Below are positions 1-7,082 of a stretch of 11,951 bases of DNA, one piece after another. Made by a program: the position numbers and the translations under genes. This DNA comes from Halothece sp. MAG (GTDB lineage: Bacteria; Cyanobacteriota; Cyanobacteriia; Cyanobacteriales; Rubidibacteraceae): positions 1 through 11,951 of the forward strand of contig JAHEOB010000265.1 of the NCBI GenBank assembly GCA_018610095.1, in the 5' to 3' direction. Below the pieces are notes generated by a model, which saw only the letters and a list, made by a program, of their open reading frames with translations, did not search any database and was not told the origin of the DNA. Numbering within the stretch: the first letter of the stretch is position 1; each line of letters opens with the position of its first letter.

Positions 1-1
1 G

Positions 2-43
2 TTGCAAACTGCTCAAGATCAGTTACGGGAACAATTAGCCTAG
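2..43 (+). CDS. C-terminal end of an unidentified protein (5' part outside window)
   Basis: Reading from base 2 gives LQTAQDQLREQLA and then TAG at 41-43. The residues are typical of a soluble amphipathic helix or coiled coil. The stop is followed after 15 nt by a strong intrinsic terminator, which supports a gene ending here. Only 13 residues are visible, so no function can be assigned and the frame rests mainly on the stop-plus-terminator arrangement. Confidence 0.5.
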   Translation: MQTAQDQLREQLA

Positions 44-58
44 GTTCTAACAACAAAA

Positions 59-90
59 GGGGCGACTATTTCCGCCCCATTATTTTATTT
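59..90 (+). terminator. Intrinsic terminator after the upstream gene
   Basis: GGGGCG (59-64) pairs perfectly with CGCCCC (73-78) across an 8-nt loop, and the T-rich tail ATTATTTTATTT follows at once. The position, 15 nt after a stop codon, is right for the end of the gene entering from the left. Confidence 0.75.
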
Positions 91-536
91 CTGTTAATTG
101 AATAATACGTTTATAGGCGGTAATTCCTCGTTTTTGTTTGATAGTTTTTATCTTAAGTTCTGAGAAGATGCTCACTTCGCTCCGCTCCATCATAATCTTG
201 TTTTGGATTTGATGGGTAGATGAATCAGAACATTTGTGGTACCATTATCTCAGTTGAGTTGGGCGGTAACCTCACGGTTTGTCTAAATCAATTTTTGTAC
301 CGGGAATCCCTCGGGAACTAACGAGCAACCTTGAACTGGCAAGGTGTCCAGAATTTACTGGATGGAGATATGACTAGCCACCCAGCGGTCAGCCTGCTAA
401 CCCTCAACATTAGTGGAGGAGAGACTGAGTAATCAGTTTCTAGAATCTCCCACCACAATCTTTGATTTGGTGGTGAGAGTCTTCAAACAACAATGGTGGT
501 GCTCTTGTTAAGGATAAGGGATGGGGATTTATTAAC
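91..536. other. Gene-free stretch with structured and repeat-like sequence
   Basis: No convincing gene is seen in these 446 nt. On the + strand an ATG-started frame (220-321) is stopped by TAA and reopens in the same frame to 432, like a decayed coding end. On the - strand a short frame of about 38 codons (start near 190) contains GGAGCGGAGCGAAGTGAGC, a low-complexity type of sequence often seen around cyanobacterial mobile elements. Several small hairpins lie in 306-400: TCCC/GGGA at 306-315, ACCTT/AAGGT near 328-345, and TCCAG/CTGGA near 347-362. The region ends with the larger hairpin annotated separately. The most likely content is the decayed right end of an IS200/IS605-type element, but no transposase is recognisable. 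Confidence 0.4.
447..486 (+). mobile_element. Possible right end of an IS200/IS605-type element (hairpin plus TCAA)
   Basis: CTCCCACCAC (447-456) pairs with GTGGTGAGAG (470-479) around a 13-nt loop, with one C-A mismatch that becomes a G-U wobble in - strand RNA. TCAA follows at 483-486. A subterminal imperfect hairpin followed by a short cleavage tetranucleotide is the known layout of right ends processed by Y1 (TnpA) transposases, and TCAA is the right-end tetranucleotide of IS608. No left end, TnpA or intact TnpB is present, so this would be a remnant or a non-autonomous copy. The alternative is a hairpin in the 3' untranslated region of the convergent kinase gene, which ends 50 nt away. 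Confidence 0.35.
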
Positions 537-1898
537 TTAGCCTGTGCTGGATGAACAGGTTTGAGACTCAGCAGTGGGCAACCAAACAATAAAAGCAGTT
601 CCTTGAGTGGGCTTTTCTGGAGGAGTTGCAGGGCTGATTAATTCAATATCTCCCTGCATTTGTTCCACATATTCTTTTGCAATGGCTAAACCCAAGCCGG
701 TTCCGGGAATTGAACTTTCAGATTGGATTCCCCGATAGTGACGTTGGAAAATTTGGGATTGATCTTGAGAAGGAATACCAAAGCCATTATCGCGAATCAT
801 AATACCCTGCCATTGCGGAGTATCTGGAATGACTTTCACTTCAATTGTGCCGTTATCGGGGGTATATTTAACTGCATTATCAAGAAGATTCGTCAACACT
901 TCTTGGAGGGCTTTCTGGTTAGCTTGAACCGATGGCAGTTGCTCTCCAATCTGGGCATCTAGGGTAATATTTTTCTCTTGCGCGATCGCGCGGGTGGATT
1001 CTAGAATCGGTGGTAAAATCTCAGTGACGTTTACGGTTTCTAAGGTTAGAGAGTGAGTGAGTGGAAGGGAACGAGAATGGGTATCGTCTTCAGGCAGGGC
1101 TGTGGTTTCAGTTTCAATGGTAATGTCTTGTTCTTGTTCCATCTGATCCAAATAGTCGCCCATTTCTTGTAATAATTGTTGCAAGCGATCACTTTCTCGC
1201 ATCATGTTTTCTGTTAAAGAGCGACTTTTGGAATCTTGTTGAGAATTAAATCGTTTCAGTAGTAATTTTCCAAAGGTTCTCAATGCGGTTAAAGGATTCC
1301 GCAATTGATGAACCATATCATCCAGTTGTTCGCGATGGCTTTTTTGTTTTAGCTGTTGTTGCTGCAACTTGTGTTGCGATAAGCCATTCCGTTGATCTAA
1401 AACGCACGCTAAAGCAATCGTTCCTGCAGTTCGTTGAATTTGGGTAAATTCCCAATCACTCCACTGGGCTTTTTGACGAGCGACGACTAACAATCCCATC
1501 ATGACATTTTCATGTAATAAGGGAAAGACAATTTGGTGTTGATTGTGTTGATTGGTTACTTCGGGAATGACGTTTTCTTCAGTGGCGCTGAATTGTGGAA
1601 TGATCTTGGCAGAAGCTGGATCAGAGGGTAAGGGAGAGGGTAGATTCTCAGATAAGGAATTGTTTTCCTCGGTTTGGATAATCGTTCCTTCCTCAACGGG
1701 TTCTTCCCAAATACTACTTTGTTGGGGATAAACCACAATGGGAATTAACTGACGCGTTCCTGATTCCAATTCTTTGGTTAAGTAAACGGCACTGCGATCC
1801 GCATTCAATCCCTCTTGTAAATTGGTAACTTGAGAACGGCAAAGTGCAGTAAATTCGGAACTCGCGGGGAACAAAAGTTGATTTACCTGATTAGACAT
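537..1898 (-). CDS. hik2: GAF-domain sensor histidine kinase, Hik2/CSK-like
   Basis: A soluble two-component sensor kinase of 453 aa with no membrane segment, so probably cytosolic. Residues about 10-170 form a GAF-type sensor domain. The DHp helix carries the H-box HQLRNPLTAL with phospho-acceptor His197. The ATPase domain shows the N-box NLLDNAVKYTP (Asn341), the G1 box DNGFGI and the G2 box GTGLGLAIAK. A Cys near residue 20 (FTALCRSQ), the N-terminal wording and the H-box resemble Hik2, the cyanobacterial homologue of the chloroplast sensor kinase CSK, whose GAF Cys has been linked to Fe-S/redox sensing; this assignment is from memory. Two low-complexity linkers (about 68-115 and 255-290) are unusual. 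The ATG at 1898 is preferred; a GTG two codons earlier would extend it slightly. It is divergent from trmD, and no response regulator is adjacent. Confidence 0.8.
   Translation of the reverse strand: MSNQVNQLLFPASSEFTALCRSQVTNLQEGLNADRSAVYLTKELESGTRQLIPIVVYPQQSSIWEEPVEEGTIIQTEENNSLSENLPSPLPSDPASAKIIPQFSATEENVIPEVTNQHNQHQIVFPLLHENVMMGLLVVARQKAQWSDWEFTQIQRTAGTIALACVLDQRNGLSQHKLQQQQLKQKSHREQLDDMVHQLRNPLTALRTFGKLLLKRFNSQQDSKSRSLTENMMRESDRLQQLLQEMGDYLDQMEQEQDITIETETTALPEDDTHSRSLPLTHSLTLETVNVTEILPPILESTRAIAQEKNITLDAQIGEQLPSVQANQKALQEVLTNLLDNAVKYTPDNGTIEVKVIPDTPQWQGIMIRDNGFGIPSQDQSQIFQRHYRGIQSESSIPGTGLGLAIAKEYVEQMQGDIELISPATPPEKPTQGTAFIVWLPTAESQTCSSSTG
982..989. repeat. HIP1 octamer GCGATCGC, first of nine exact copies
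   Basis: Exact copies of this palindrome lie at 982, 2715, 4326, 4674, 4869, 8158, 9502, 10203 and 10994 (first base). This is the highly iterated palindrome of many cyanobacteria and is the main taxonomic clue here. None falls in the AT-rich gene at 8458-9339. Confidence 0.9.
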
Positions 1899-2028
1899 TA
1901 CCACTGACGTTTAACGTGCTAACTTAGTACCTAGATTATCGGGCACTATGAATTATTCTACTGATTACGTATGCTCTATTAACTGACCCGAAAGTCTGAG
2001 TTATCAGGCTAGCTTATTTTGCCTGTAA

Positions 2029-2084
2029 GTTACTATCAATGTTGAACCAAGAGTAACAATCACTGCTTTGTTACAATAAGTAAC
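2029..2084. promoter_or_regulatory. Cluster of GTTAC/GTAAC elements upstream of trmD
   Basis: Four copies of GTTAC occur in alternating orientation: 2029-2033 (+), 2053-2057 (-), 2070-2074 (+) and 2080-2084 (-). The middle pair forms a perfect inverted repeat, GTAACAA-8 nt-TTGTTAC (2053-2074). One copy, GTTACAAT, fits the half-site of the RpaB-binding HLR1 motif, but no correctly spaced direct second half-site is seen. It sits in the divergent hik2-trmD promoter region, so a regulator binding here could affect either gene. The regulator is inferred, not known. Confidence 0.35.
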
Positions 2085-2111
2085 TCAATCCTGTAGATAA
2101 GTCGATCAATC

Positions 2112-2828
2112 GTGCGCTTTGACGTTATTACGCTATTTCCAGAGTTTTTCCATTCACCGTTAAATTCTGGGTTAATGGGAAAAGCATTACAAAACCAGAT
2201 TGCTGAAGTCAATTTCGTCAATCCTCGTGATTTTGCTGTTGATAAACACCGTCGAGTGGATGATGAACCTTATGGGGGCGGTGTAGGGATGTTGCTGAAA
2301 CCAGAACCGATTTTTGCTGCGGTGGAGTCGCTTCCGCAATATTCTTCTCAAGAGATTATCTTAATGACACCTCAAGGGGAATCAATGACGCAACCGCTAT
2401 TTCGTGATTTAGCGGATAACTATCAGCAATTAGTGTTAATTTGTGGTCATTATGAAGGCGTGGATGAACGCATCCGTGAACATTTAGTGACTCGGGAAGT
2501 GTCATTGGGGGATTTTATTCTCACTTGTGGTGAAATTCCTGCTTTAGCTTTGATTAATGGGGTAATGCGGTTGTTACCCGGCACCATTGGTAAAGAAGAT
2601 TCTCTCAAAGCAGAAAGTTTTGAAACCCAATTATTAGATTATCCTCAATATACCAAGCCTGCTGTATTTCGAGGGTGGGAAGTTCCCCCTGTGTTACGTT
2701 CAGGTAATCATGGCGCGATCGCGCAGTGGCGCAAGGAACAACAAATTAAACGTACCCAACAACGTCGTCCCGATTTATGGGAAAAGTGGAAAAATCATAG
2801 GAATGATGAAGATACTAACTCATCATAA
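2112..2828 (+). CDS. trmD: tRNA (guanine-37-N1)-methyltransferase TrmD
   Basis: TrmD transfers a methyl group from S-adenosylmethionine to G37, 3' of the anticodon, in tRNAs with G36, which prevents +1 frameshifting. The 238-aa product has the expected length. It shows the N-terminal MRFDVITLFPEFF, the VDDEPYGGGVGM segment (49-60), and the SPOUT trefoil-knot signatures LICGHYEGVDERI (109-121) and SLGDFILTCGE (131-141) that bind the cofactor. The C-terminal tRNA-binding part has the typical VPPVLRSGNH (191-200) and QRRPDLWEKW. Translation starts at GTG (2112), since the family begins MRFDV and no better start is upstream. No clear Shine-Dalgarno sequence is visible. A tRNA-Phe gene lies just downstream on the other strand. 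Confidence 0.97.
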   Translation: MRFDVITLFPEFFHSPLNSGLMGKALQNQIAEVNFVNPRDFAVDKHRRVDDEPYGGGVGMLLKPEPIFAAVESLPQYSSQEIILMTPQGESMTQPLFRDLADNYQQLVLICGHYEGVDERIREHLVTREVSLGDFILTCGEIPALALINGVMRLLPGTIGKEDSLKAESFETQLLDYPQYTKPAVFRGWEVPPVLRSGNHGAIAQWRKEQQIKRTQQRRPDLWEKWKNHRNDEDTNSS

Positions 2829-2829
2829 G

Positions 2830-2847
2830 AGTGGGCACTTACCCACT
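2830..2847 (+). other. Small perfect hairpin between trmD and tRNA-Phe
   Basis: AGTGGG (2830-2835) pairs with CCCACT (2842-2847) across a 6-nt loop, directly after the trmD stop. It lacks a T tract on the + strand, so it may protect the 3' end of the trmD message rather than terminate it. On the - strand, eight T residues immediately follow the tRNA 3' end (2854-2861), but they precede this hairpin, so it is not a standard terminator for the tRNA either. Confidence 0.35.
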
Positions 2848-2861
2848 GCCATTAAAAAAAA

Positions 2862-2934
2862 TGCCAGGACGCAGATTTGAACTGCGGACACGGGGATTTT
2901 CAGTCCCCTGCTCTACCAACTGAGCTATCCCGGC
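2862..2934 (-). tRNA. trnF: tRNA-Phe (anticodon GAA)
   Basis: On the - strand the 73-nt sequence starts GCCGGGATAGCTCAGTTGG and folds as a cloverleaf. The acceptor GCCGGGA pairs with TCCTGGC (one G-U), the D arm has AGCTC...GAGC, the anticodon stem GGGGA/TCCCC encloses ACTGAAAAT with anticodon GAA, and the T arm has the standard GTTCAAATC loop. The discriminator is A. CCA is not encoded and a run of T follows at once. Confidence 0.97.
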
Positions 2935-2959
2935 ACGTCTTTTCATTGAGTGCTTTTTT

Positions 2960-2989
2960 AATATAACAGATCATTTTTTAACATCACAA
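2960..2989 (-). promoter_or_regulatory. Probable sigma-70 type promoter of tRNA-Phe
   Basis: Read on the - strand, TTGTGA (2984-2989) is followed after 18 nt by TATATT (2960-2965). The -10 box matches the consensus at 5 of 6 positions and the -35 at 4 of 6. The predicted start would lie about 18-20 nt before the 5' end of the tRNA. Confidence 0.45.
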
Positions 2990-3050
2990 CTGTTCCGAGA
3001 AAATTTTTTTGTCATCGGGGAAAAAGTGTTGCTGTTACGATCAAAACGCT

Positions 3051-3650
3051 ATGAGTTACACGCCACCGTTAGCCCGTTTAATTGAACGCTTACAAGGTCT
3101 TCCCGGGGTTGGGCCAAAAACGGCTCAGCGTCTTGCGTTTCATATTATTAATCAATCGGATCAGGAAGTGGAAGCCCTTGCCAATGCCCTAATTGATGCC
3201 AAAAAACAAATTGGATTGTGTCAGGTATGTTTTCATCTTAGTGCCGATTCAGTTTGTGACATTTGTCGCAATCCCAATCGAGATGAGAGTACCATTTGTG
3301 TGGTTTCCGATTCTCGGGATGTCATTGCGTTGGAAAAAACGCAAGAGTATTCTGGGAAATATCATGTTCTCGGTGGCATCATTTCACCCATGGATGGGAT
3401 TGGCCCAGAACAATTACATATTCAACCATTGGTAGAACGGGCGAGTAAAGAAGAAGTGAAAGAGGTGATTTTGGCGATTAGTCCCAGTGTAGAAGGCGAT
3501 ACCACGACTTTATATCTGGGGCAACTCCTTCAACCCTTTGTTCGAGTCACTCGGATTGCTTTTGGTTTGCCAATGGGTGGGGATTTAGAATATGCTGATG
3601 AAGTTACCCTTGCCCGCGCCCTAGAAGGACGAACGGATTTAGATCAATAA
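3051..3650 (+). CDS. recR: Recombination mediator protein RecR
   Basis: RecR works with RecO/RecF to load RecA on gapped single-stranded DNA during recombinational repair. From the ATG at 3051 the protein has 199 aa, the usual RecR length. It contains the helix-hairpin-helix LQGLPGVGPKTAQRLAFHI (about 14-32), a four-Cys zinc finger (Cys57, Cys60, Cys69, Cys72), the Toprim domain with ICVVSDSRDV (82-91) and YHVLGGIISPMDGIGPE (104-120), and the C-terminal IAFGLPMGGDLEYADEVTLARAL. A TTG at 3009 would add 14 Cys/Lys-rich residues not typical of RecR, so the ATG is chosen. No Shine-Dalgarno sequence is evident. Its stop overlaps the start of the next gene by one base. Confidence 0.97.
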   Translation: MSYTPPLARLIERLQGLPGVGPKTAQRLAFHIINQSDQEVEALANALIDAKKQIGLCQVCFHLSADSVCDICRNPNRDESTICVVSDSRDVIALEKTQEYSGKYHVLGGIISPMDGIGPEQLHIQPLVERASKEEVKEVILAISPSVEGDTTTLYLGQLLQPFVRVTRIAFGLPMGGDLEYADEVTLARALEGRTDLDQ

Positions 3651-4474
3651 TGACAACAGCACGGGAAAAGTTTGCTCAACAAGTGGCGTTGCCGGAATCA
3701 GAAATTGATTTAGCCAAGGCTGCCTTATATTTAGCTCAAGAAGAAACCCCTGATTTAGACATTGATACTTATGTTACTCAATTAGATGAGTGGGGACAAC
3801 AGGTGCAAGCCTCGCTACCAGAAGAACGTTATCCGTTGCGGGTAATTCAATGCATCAATTATTTTTTATATGAAGAATTAGGGTTTGTGGGCAATGAACA
3901 GGATTATTATGATCCGCGCAATAGTTTTCTGAATGAGGTGATGGAACGTCGCACTGGCATTCCGATTACCTTAGCCTTGGTTTATTTGGAAATTGCCCGT
4001 CGCATTGATTTTCCTATGGTGGGGATTGGAATGCCGGGACATTTTTTAATTCGTCCTGAATTTAAGGATGCAGGGATTTTTGTGGATGCCTTTCATAAAG
4101 GGGAAGTATTATTTCCCGAGGATTGTGAACAACGGTTGCAACAAATTTATCAAGAACCGATCGCGCTAGAACCGGAATTTTTAGAGGCAGTCACGAAACG
4201 ACAATTTCTGGCACGAATGCTGACCAATTTAAAGGTCATTTATATTAATCAACAAGATTTAGAACGGGCATTATCGGTCATTGAACGCTTATTATTGATA
4301 TTTCCTGATGCTATTACTGAACAGCGCGATCGCGGTTTATTATATTATCAATTAGGAGAACCGCAACGGGCGATTGCCGATTTAAAAACCTATCTTGCTC
4401 ACTTTCCTGATGCTTCCGATGCTTCCATGATTCAGTTACTCTTACAACAAATTACCCCTGAGGAACAGGAATGA
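3650..4474 (+). CDS. SirB1/YchA-family protein: transglutaminase-like domain plus TPR
   Basis: A 274-aa cytosolic protein of the SirB1 family. The N-terminal transglutaminase-like domain carries the family signature ERRTGIPITLALVYLEIARR (99-118) followed by VGIGMPGHFLIRP (124-136), with His131 as the conserved histidine. The C-terminal third (about 190-258) has tetratricopeptide-type helices (LERALSVIERLLLIFPD; GEPQRAIADLKTYLAHFPD). The position of the catalytic Cys in true transglutaminases appears not to be Cys here, so enzyme activity is doubtful and a protein-interaction role is more likely. The biochemical function of the family is not established. The start ATG shares its A with the recR stop (TAATG), implying translational coupling. 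A convergent gene ends 10 nt downstream. Confidence 0.85.
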   Translation: MTTAREKFAQQVALPESEIDLAKAALYLAQEETPDLDIDTYVTQLDEWGQQVQASLPEERYPLRVIQCINYFLYEELGFVGNEQDYYDPRNSFLNEVMERRTGIPITLALVYLEIARRIDFPMVGIGMPGHFLIRPEFKDAGIFVDAFHKGEVLFPEDCEQRLQQIYQEPIALEPEFLEAVTKRQFLARMLTNLKVIYINQQDLERALSVIERLLLIFPDAITEQRDRGLLYYQLGEPQRAIADLKTYLAHFPDASDASMIQLLLQQITPEEQE

Positions 4475-4484
4475 GAATCCCCTC

Positions 4485-4961
4485 TTAATTAAATCCACTT
4501 TGGATATAAAGGGTTTCAGCCACTCGTTTCAGGCGACGTAATTGGGCTGACATTTCTTGTTGGGTGGAACGGGCAGCCATGAGTTCAAAGCCGATTTTAA
4601 CCAGTGGATTGGGAATACGAAATTCAAAGCGATTAATTAACTTAGTGCCTTGATCATTGGGTTGACATTCCCAGCGATCGCGCCCTTGAAAAAAGCCCAC
4701 AAATTCCCAGACAATTAACCCTGGTTCCCGTTCAACAACCGTATTTTTTAAGGTCGGTTGAATGCCTGGTAAATCAATAACAAATTGACTGCGACTGCCT
4801 AAACTGGTTCCCCATTCCCCAAGGGGTTCACATCGCAGACGAGGATTTAGCCAACGGTGCATCAACTCGCGATCGCTGAGACACTTTTCCACCATCACCG
4901 CGCTGGCATTAATTTGAATAGATTGTTCAAACACTTTGTCTGCTTTCAGTGATTTACCCAT
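4485..4961 (-). CDS. SRPBCC-fold (START/polyketide-cyclase-like) protein
   Basis: About 158 aa from the ATG at 4961 (a TTG two codons earlier is possible). The pattern is that of the SRPBCC ligand-binding fold: an N-terminal strand (FEQSIQINASAVMVEKCLSD) leading into a helix and MHRWLNP, then alternating strands (SQFVIDLPG, TVVEREPGLIVWEFVG, DRWECQPNDQGTKLINRFEF) and a long C-terminal helix (about 122-150). The members closest in kind bind hydrophobic small molecules or are unassigned cyclase/dehydrase-like proteins; no ligand can be named. The start lies 16 nt inside the 3' end of leuD, so the gene is probably translated with leuCD as the third gene of the operon. Whether it has a role in leucine synthesis is unknown. 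Confidence 0.75.
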   Translation of the reverse strand: MGKSLKADKVFEQSIQINASAVMVEKCLSDRELMHRWLNPRLRCEPLGEWGTSLGSRSQFVIDLPGIQPTLKNTVVEREPGLIVWEFVGFFQGRDRWECQPNDQGTKLINRFEFRIPNPLVKIGFELMAARSTQQEMSAQLRRLKRVAETLYIQSGFN

Positions 4962-5563
4962 AACCAAGGCAGCCTTTGTTGTTGTTGCCGTTCAAATGCT
5001 GCAATTTTATCTTCCTGTTGCAGAGTGAGGCTAATGTCATCTAGTCCATGGAGTAAGCACTCCTTCCGAAATTCATCAACCGTAAAGGACAGCATTTCGC
5101 CATTACTGCGTTGAATGGTTTGTTTACGCAAATCAACTGTCATGGTTGCTGTATCAGGATTTTGTGCATCGGCCATTAAGGTATCCACCTCACTCCCCGA
5201 TAGGGCAATGGGTAAAATCCCATTCTTAAAGCAGTTATTCAAGAAAATATCGGCAAAGCTGGGGGCAACAATACAGCGAATGCCAAAATCTAACAGTGCC
5301 CAAGGGGCGTGTTCCCGAGAGGAACCACAGCCAAAATTTTCTCCCGTAATTAAAATCTTTGCGTCCCGATAAGGGGATTGATTGAGGATAAAATCGGGAA
5401 TTTCCTCACCATTTTCCTTAAATCGCAACTCATCAAATAAAACTTTGCCTAACCCTGTCCGCTTAATGGTTTTCAAATGCTGTTTGGGGATGATCATGTC
5501 AGTATCAACATTCATCCGAGGTAGGGGGGCAGCAATTCCAGTTAAAGTTGTAAATTTCTCCAT
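4946..5563 (-). CDS. leuD: 3-isopropylmalate dehydratase small subunit LeuD
   Basis: LeuD is the swivelling small subunit that with LeuC isomerises 2-isopropylmalate to 3-isopropylmalate in leucine synthesis. The 205-aa length is normal for the bacterial type. Conserved segments are PLPRMNVDTDMIIPKQHLK (13-31), the substrate-binding loop GENFGCGSSREHAPWAL (74-90), the SFADIFLNNCFKNGILPI segment (102-119) and the C-terminal FTVDEFRKECLLHGLDDI. The ATG at 5563 lies 2 nt after the leuC stop, so the two are cotranscribed. The end overlaps the next gene by 16 nt. Confidence 0.97.
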   Translation of the reverse strand: MEKFTTLTGIAAPLPRMNVDTDMIIPKQHLKTIKRTGLGKVLFDELRFKENGEEIPDFILNQSPYRDAKILITGENFGCGSSREHAPWALLDFGIRCIVAPSFADIFLNNCFKNGILPIALSGSEVDTLMADAQNPDTATMTVDLRKQTIQRSNGEMLSFTVDEFRKECLLHGLDDISLTLQQEDKIAAFERQQQQRLPWLWVNH

Positions 5564-5565
5564 CT

Positions 5566-6978
5566 TTACGATTGATTAAATTCTCTAACATCGGTTAGTT
5601 TACCAGTTACCGCAGCAGCTGCAGCCATCGCAGGACTCACTAAATGCGTCCGTCCGCCTCGTCCTTGTCGTCCTTCAAAATTGCGATTTGAGGTAGAGGC
5701 ACAACGTTCGCCAGGGGCAAGTTGATCCGCATTCATTGCTAAACACATGGAACAACCCGGTTCTCGCCAATCAAATCCTGCTTGGGTAAAGATGGTATCC
5801 AGTCCTTCTTCTTCCGCTTGATATTTGACTAATCCAGACCCAGGAACAATCATGGCATAAACATGATCCGCGACTTTGCACCCTTCTACCACTTTTGCCA
5901 CTTCTCGCAAGTCTTCAATGCGGGCATTGGTGCAAGACCCAATAAACACCTTATCCACTTTAATATCAGTTAATTTTGTGCCTGGGGTCAATCCCATGTA
6001 TTCTAACGCCCGTTGAACCGATTGCTGACGATTGGGGTCACTAAAATCTTTGGGATCAGGCACGCGATCGGTTATAGGTAACACATCTTGAGGACTGGTT
6101 CCCCAGGTAACTTGCGGAATAATCTCACTGGCCTTGAGCGTGACTTCCTTGTCGTAGCTTGCTCCCTCATCAGAAGGCAGAGACTGCCAATAAGCTACAG
6201 CTTGTTCCCAATACTGACCTTGAGGGGCAAACGGACGACCTTTAATATAATCAAACGTGGTTTCATCTGGAGCAATTAATCCCGCTCTTGCCCCAGCTTC
6301 AATAGACATATTACAAATGGTCATTCGTCCTTCCATACTAAGGCTGTGGATGGCATCTCCCGCATATTCAATAACATGACCGGTTGCTCCTGCGGTGCCA
6401 ATTTTGCCAATAATGGCGAGAATAATATCCTTAGCCGTAACACCCAACGGCAGATCCCCTTCCACCGTAATCCGCATATTTTTAGGCTTTTTCGCTTGCA
6501 GGGTTTGGGTGGCTAAAACGTGCTCTACTTCTGAAGTACCAATCCCAAACGCCAGTGCCCCAAATGCACCATGGGTAGAAGTGTGACTATCTCCGCAAAC
6601 AATGGTCATCCCGGGTTGAGTCAACCCTTGTTCGGGACCAATAATATGGACAATCCCCTGTCGTTGGTCACTCATGCGGAATAGCGGAATCCCAAATTCT
6701 TCCGCGTTCTGTTCTAGGGTTTCCACTTGCAAACGACTTTGCGGTTCTTTAATCCCTTCCGAGCGATCCGAGGTGGGAACATTATGATCCGCTACTGCAA
6801 GGGCGGATTGCGGTTGACGAGGTTGACGATTCGCTAAACGGAGTCCTTCAAAGGCTTGGGGACTTGTCACTTCATGAATGAGATGGCGATCAATGTAGAG
6901 CAAACAAGTGCCATCCTCTTGCTGGTGAACTAAATGCTGATTCCAGATTTTATCGAACAGGGTTTGCGGGTTACTCAT
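5566..6978 (-). CDS. leuC: 3-isopropylmalate dehydratase large subunit LeuC
   Basis: LeuC is the [4Fe-4S] catalytic subunit of isopropylmalate isomerase (leucine pathway, cytosol), an aconitase-superfamily enzyme. The 470-aa length matches the bacterial two-subunit type. Cluster ligands are Cys349 (FIGSCTNARIEDLR) and Cys409/Cys412 (EPGCSMCLAM). Other family marks are VCGDSHTSTHGAFGALAFGIG (127-147, one residue variable between families), ADHNVPT (63-69) and SNRNFEGRQGRGGRTHL (430-446). The start is ATG at 6978. The operon order is leuC-leuD-SRPBCC. No close Shine-Dalgarno sequence is seen. A 12-codon upstream frame (7009 to 6971, - strand) overlaps the start; it has no Leu codons, so classical leucine attenuation is unlikely. 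Confidence 0.97.
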   Translation of the reverse strand: MSNPQTLFDKIWNQHLVHQQEDGTCLLYIDRHLIHEVTSPQAFEGLRLANRQPRQPQSALAVADHNVPTSDRSEGIKEPQSRLQVETLEQNAEEFGIPLFRMSDQRQGIVHIIGPEQGLTQPGMTIVCGDSHTSTHGAFGALAFGIGTSEVEHVLATQTLQAKKPKNMRITVEGDLPLGVTAKDIILAIIGKIGTAGATGHVIEYAGDAIHSLSMEGRMTICNMSIEAGARAGLIAPDETTFDYIKGRPFAPQGQYWEQAVAYWQSLPSDEGASYDKEVTLKASEIIPQVTWGTSPQDVLPITDRVPDPKDFSDPNRQQSVQRALEYMGLTPGTKLTDIKVDKVFIGSCTNARIEDLREVAKVVEGCKVADHVYAMIVPGSGLVKYQAEEEGLDTIFTQAGFDWREPGCSMCLAMNADQLAPGERCASTSNRNFEGRQGRGGRTHLVSPAMAAAAAVTGKLTDVREFNQS

Positions 6979-7011
6979 GGGCGATGATGGGTATTTCCTC
7001 TCGTTTCATGC

Positions 7012-7035
7012 AAAATGGCTATTAGCATCCATTTT
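7012..7035 (-). promoter_or_regulatory. Inverted repeat upstream of leuC
   Basis: AAAATGG (7012-7018) and CCATTTT (7029-7035) are perfect inverted copies 10 nt apart, with an additional inner GCT/AGC pairing. The repeat lies 34-57 nt before the leuC start, so it could be an operator or a hairpin in the 5' leader. No known regulator is recognised. Confidence 0.35.
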
Positions 7036-7082
7036 ACCCAATACGTTGAGAATGATGGGGATTAAATTTTGTCCTTTTCACG

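Noticed and set aside
723..962. 79-codon + strand frame inside the kinase gene
   Set aside because: It lies opposite the ATPase domain of an intact kinase, whose N, G1 and G2 boxes explain the sequence.
5115..5579. Two + strand frames opposite leuD
   Set aside because: LeuD motifs are complete in the - strand frame; the others are shadows without domain signals.
6088..6586. Two + strand frames opposite leuC
   Set aside because: LeuC, with its three cluster Cys residues, fully accounts for this stretch.
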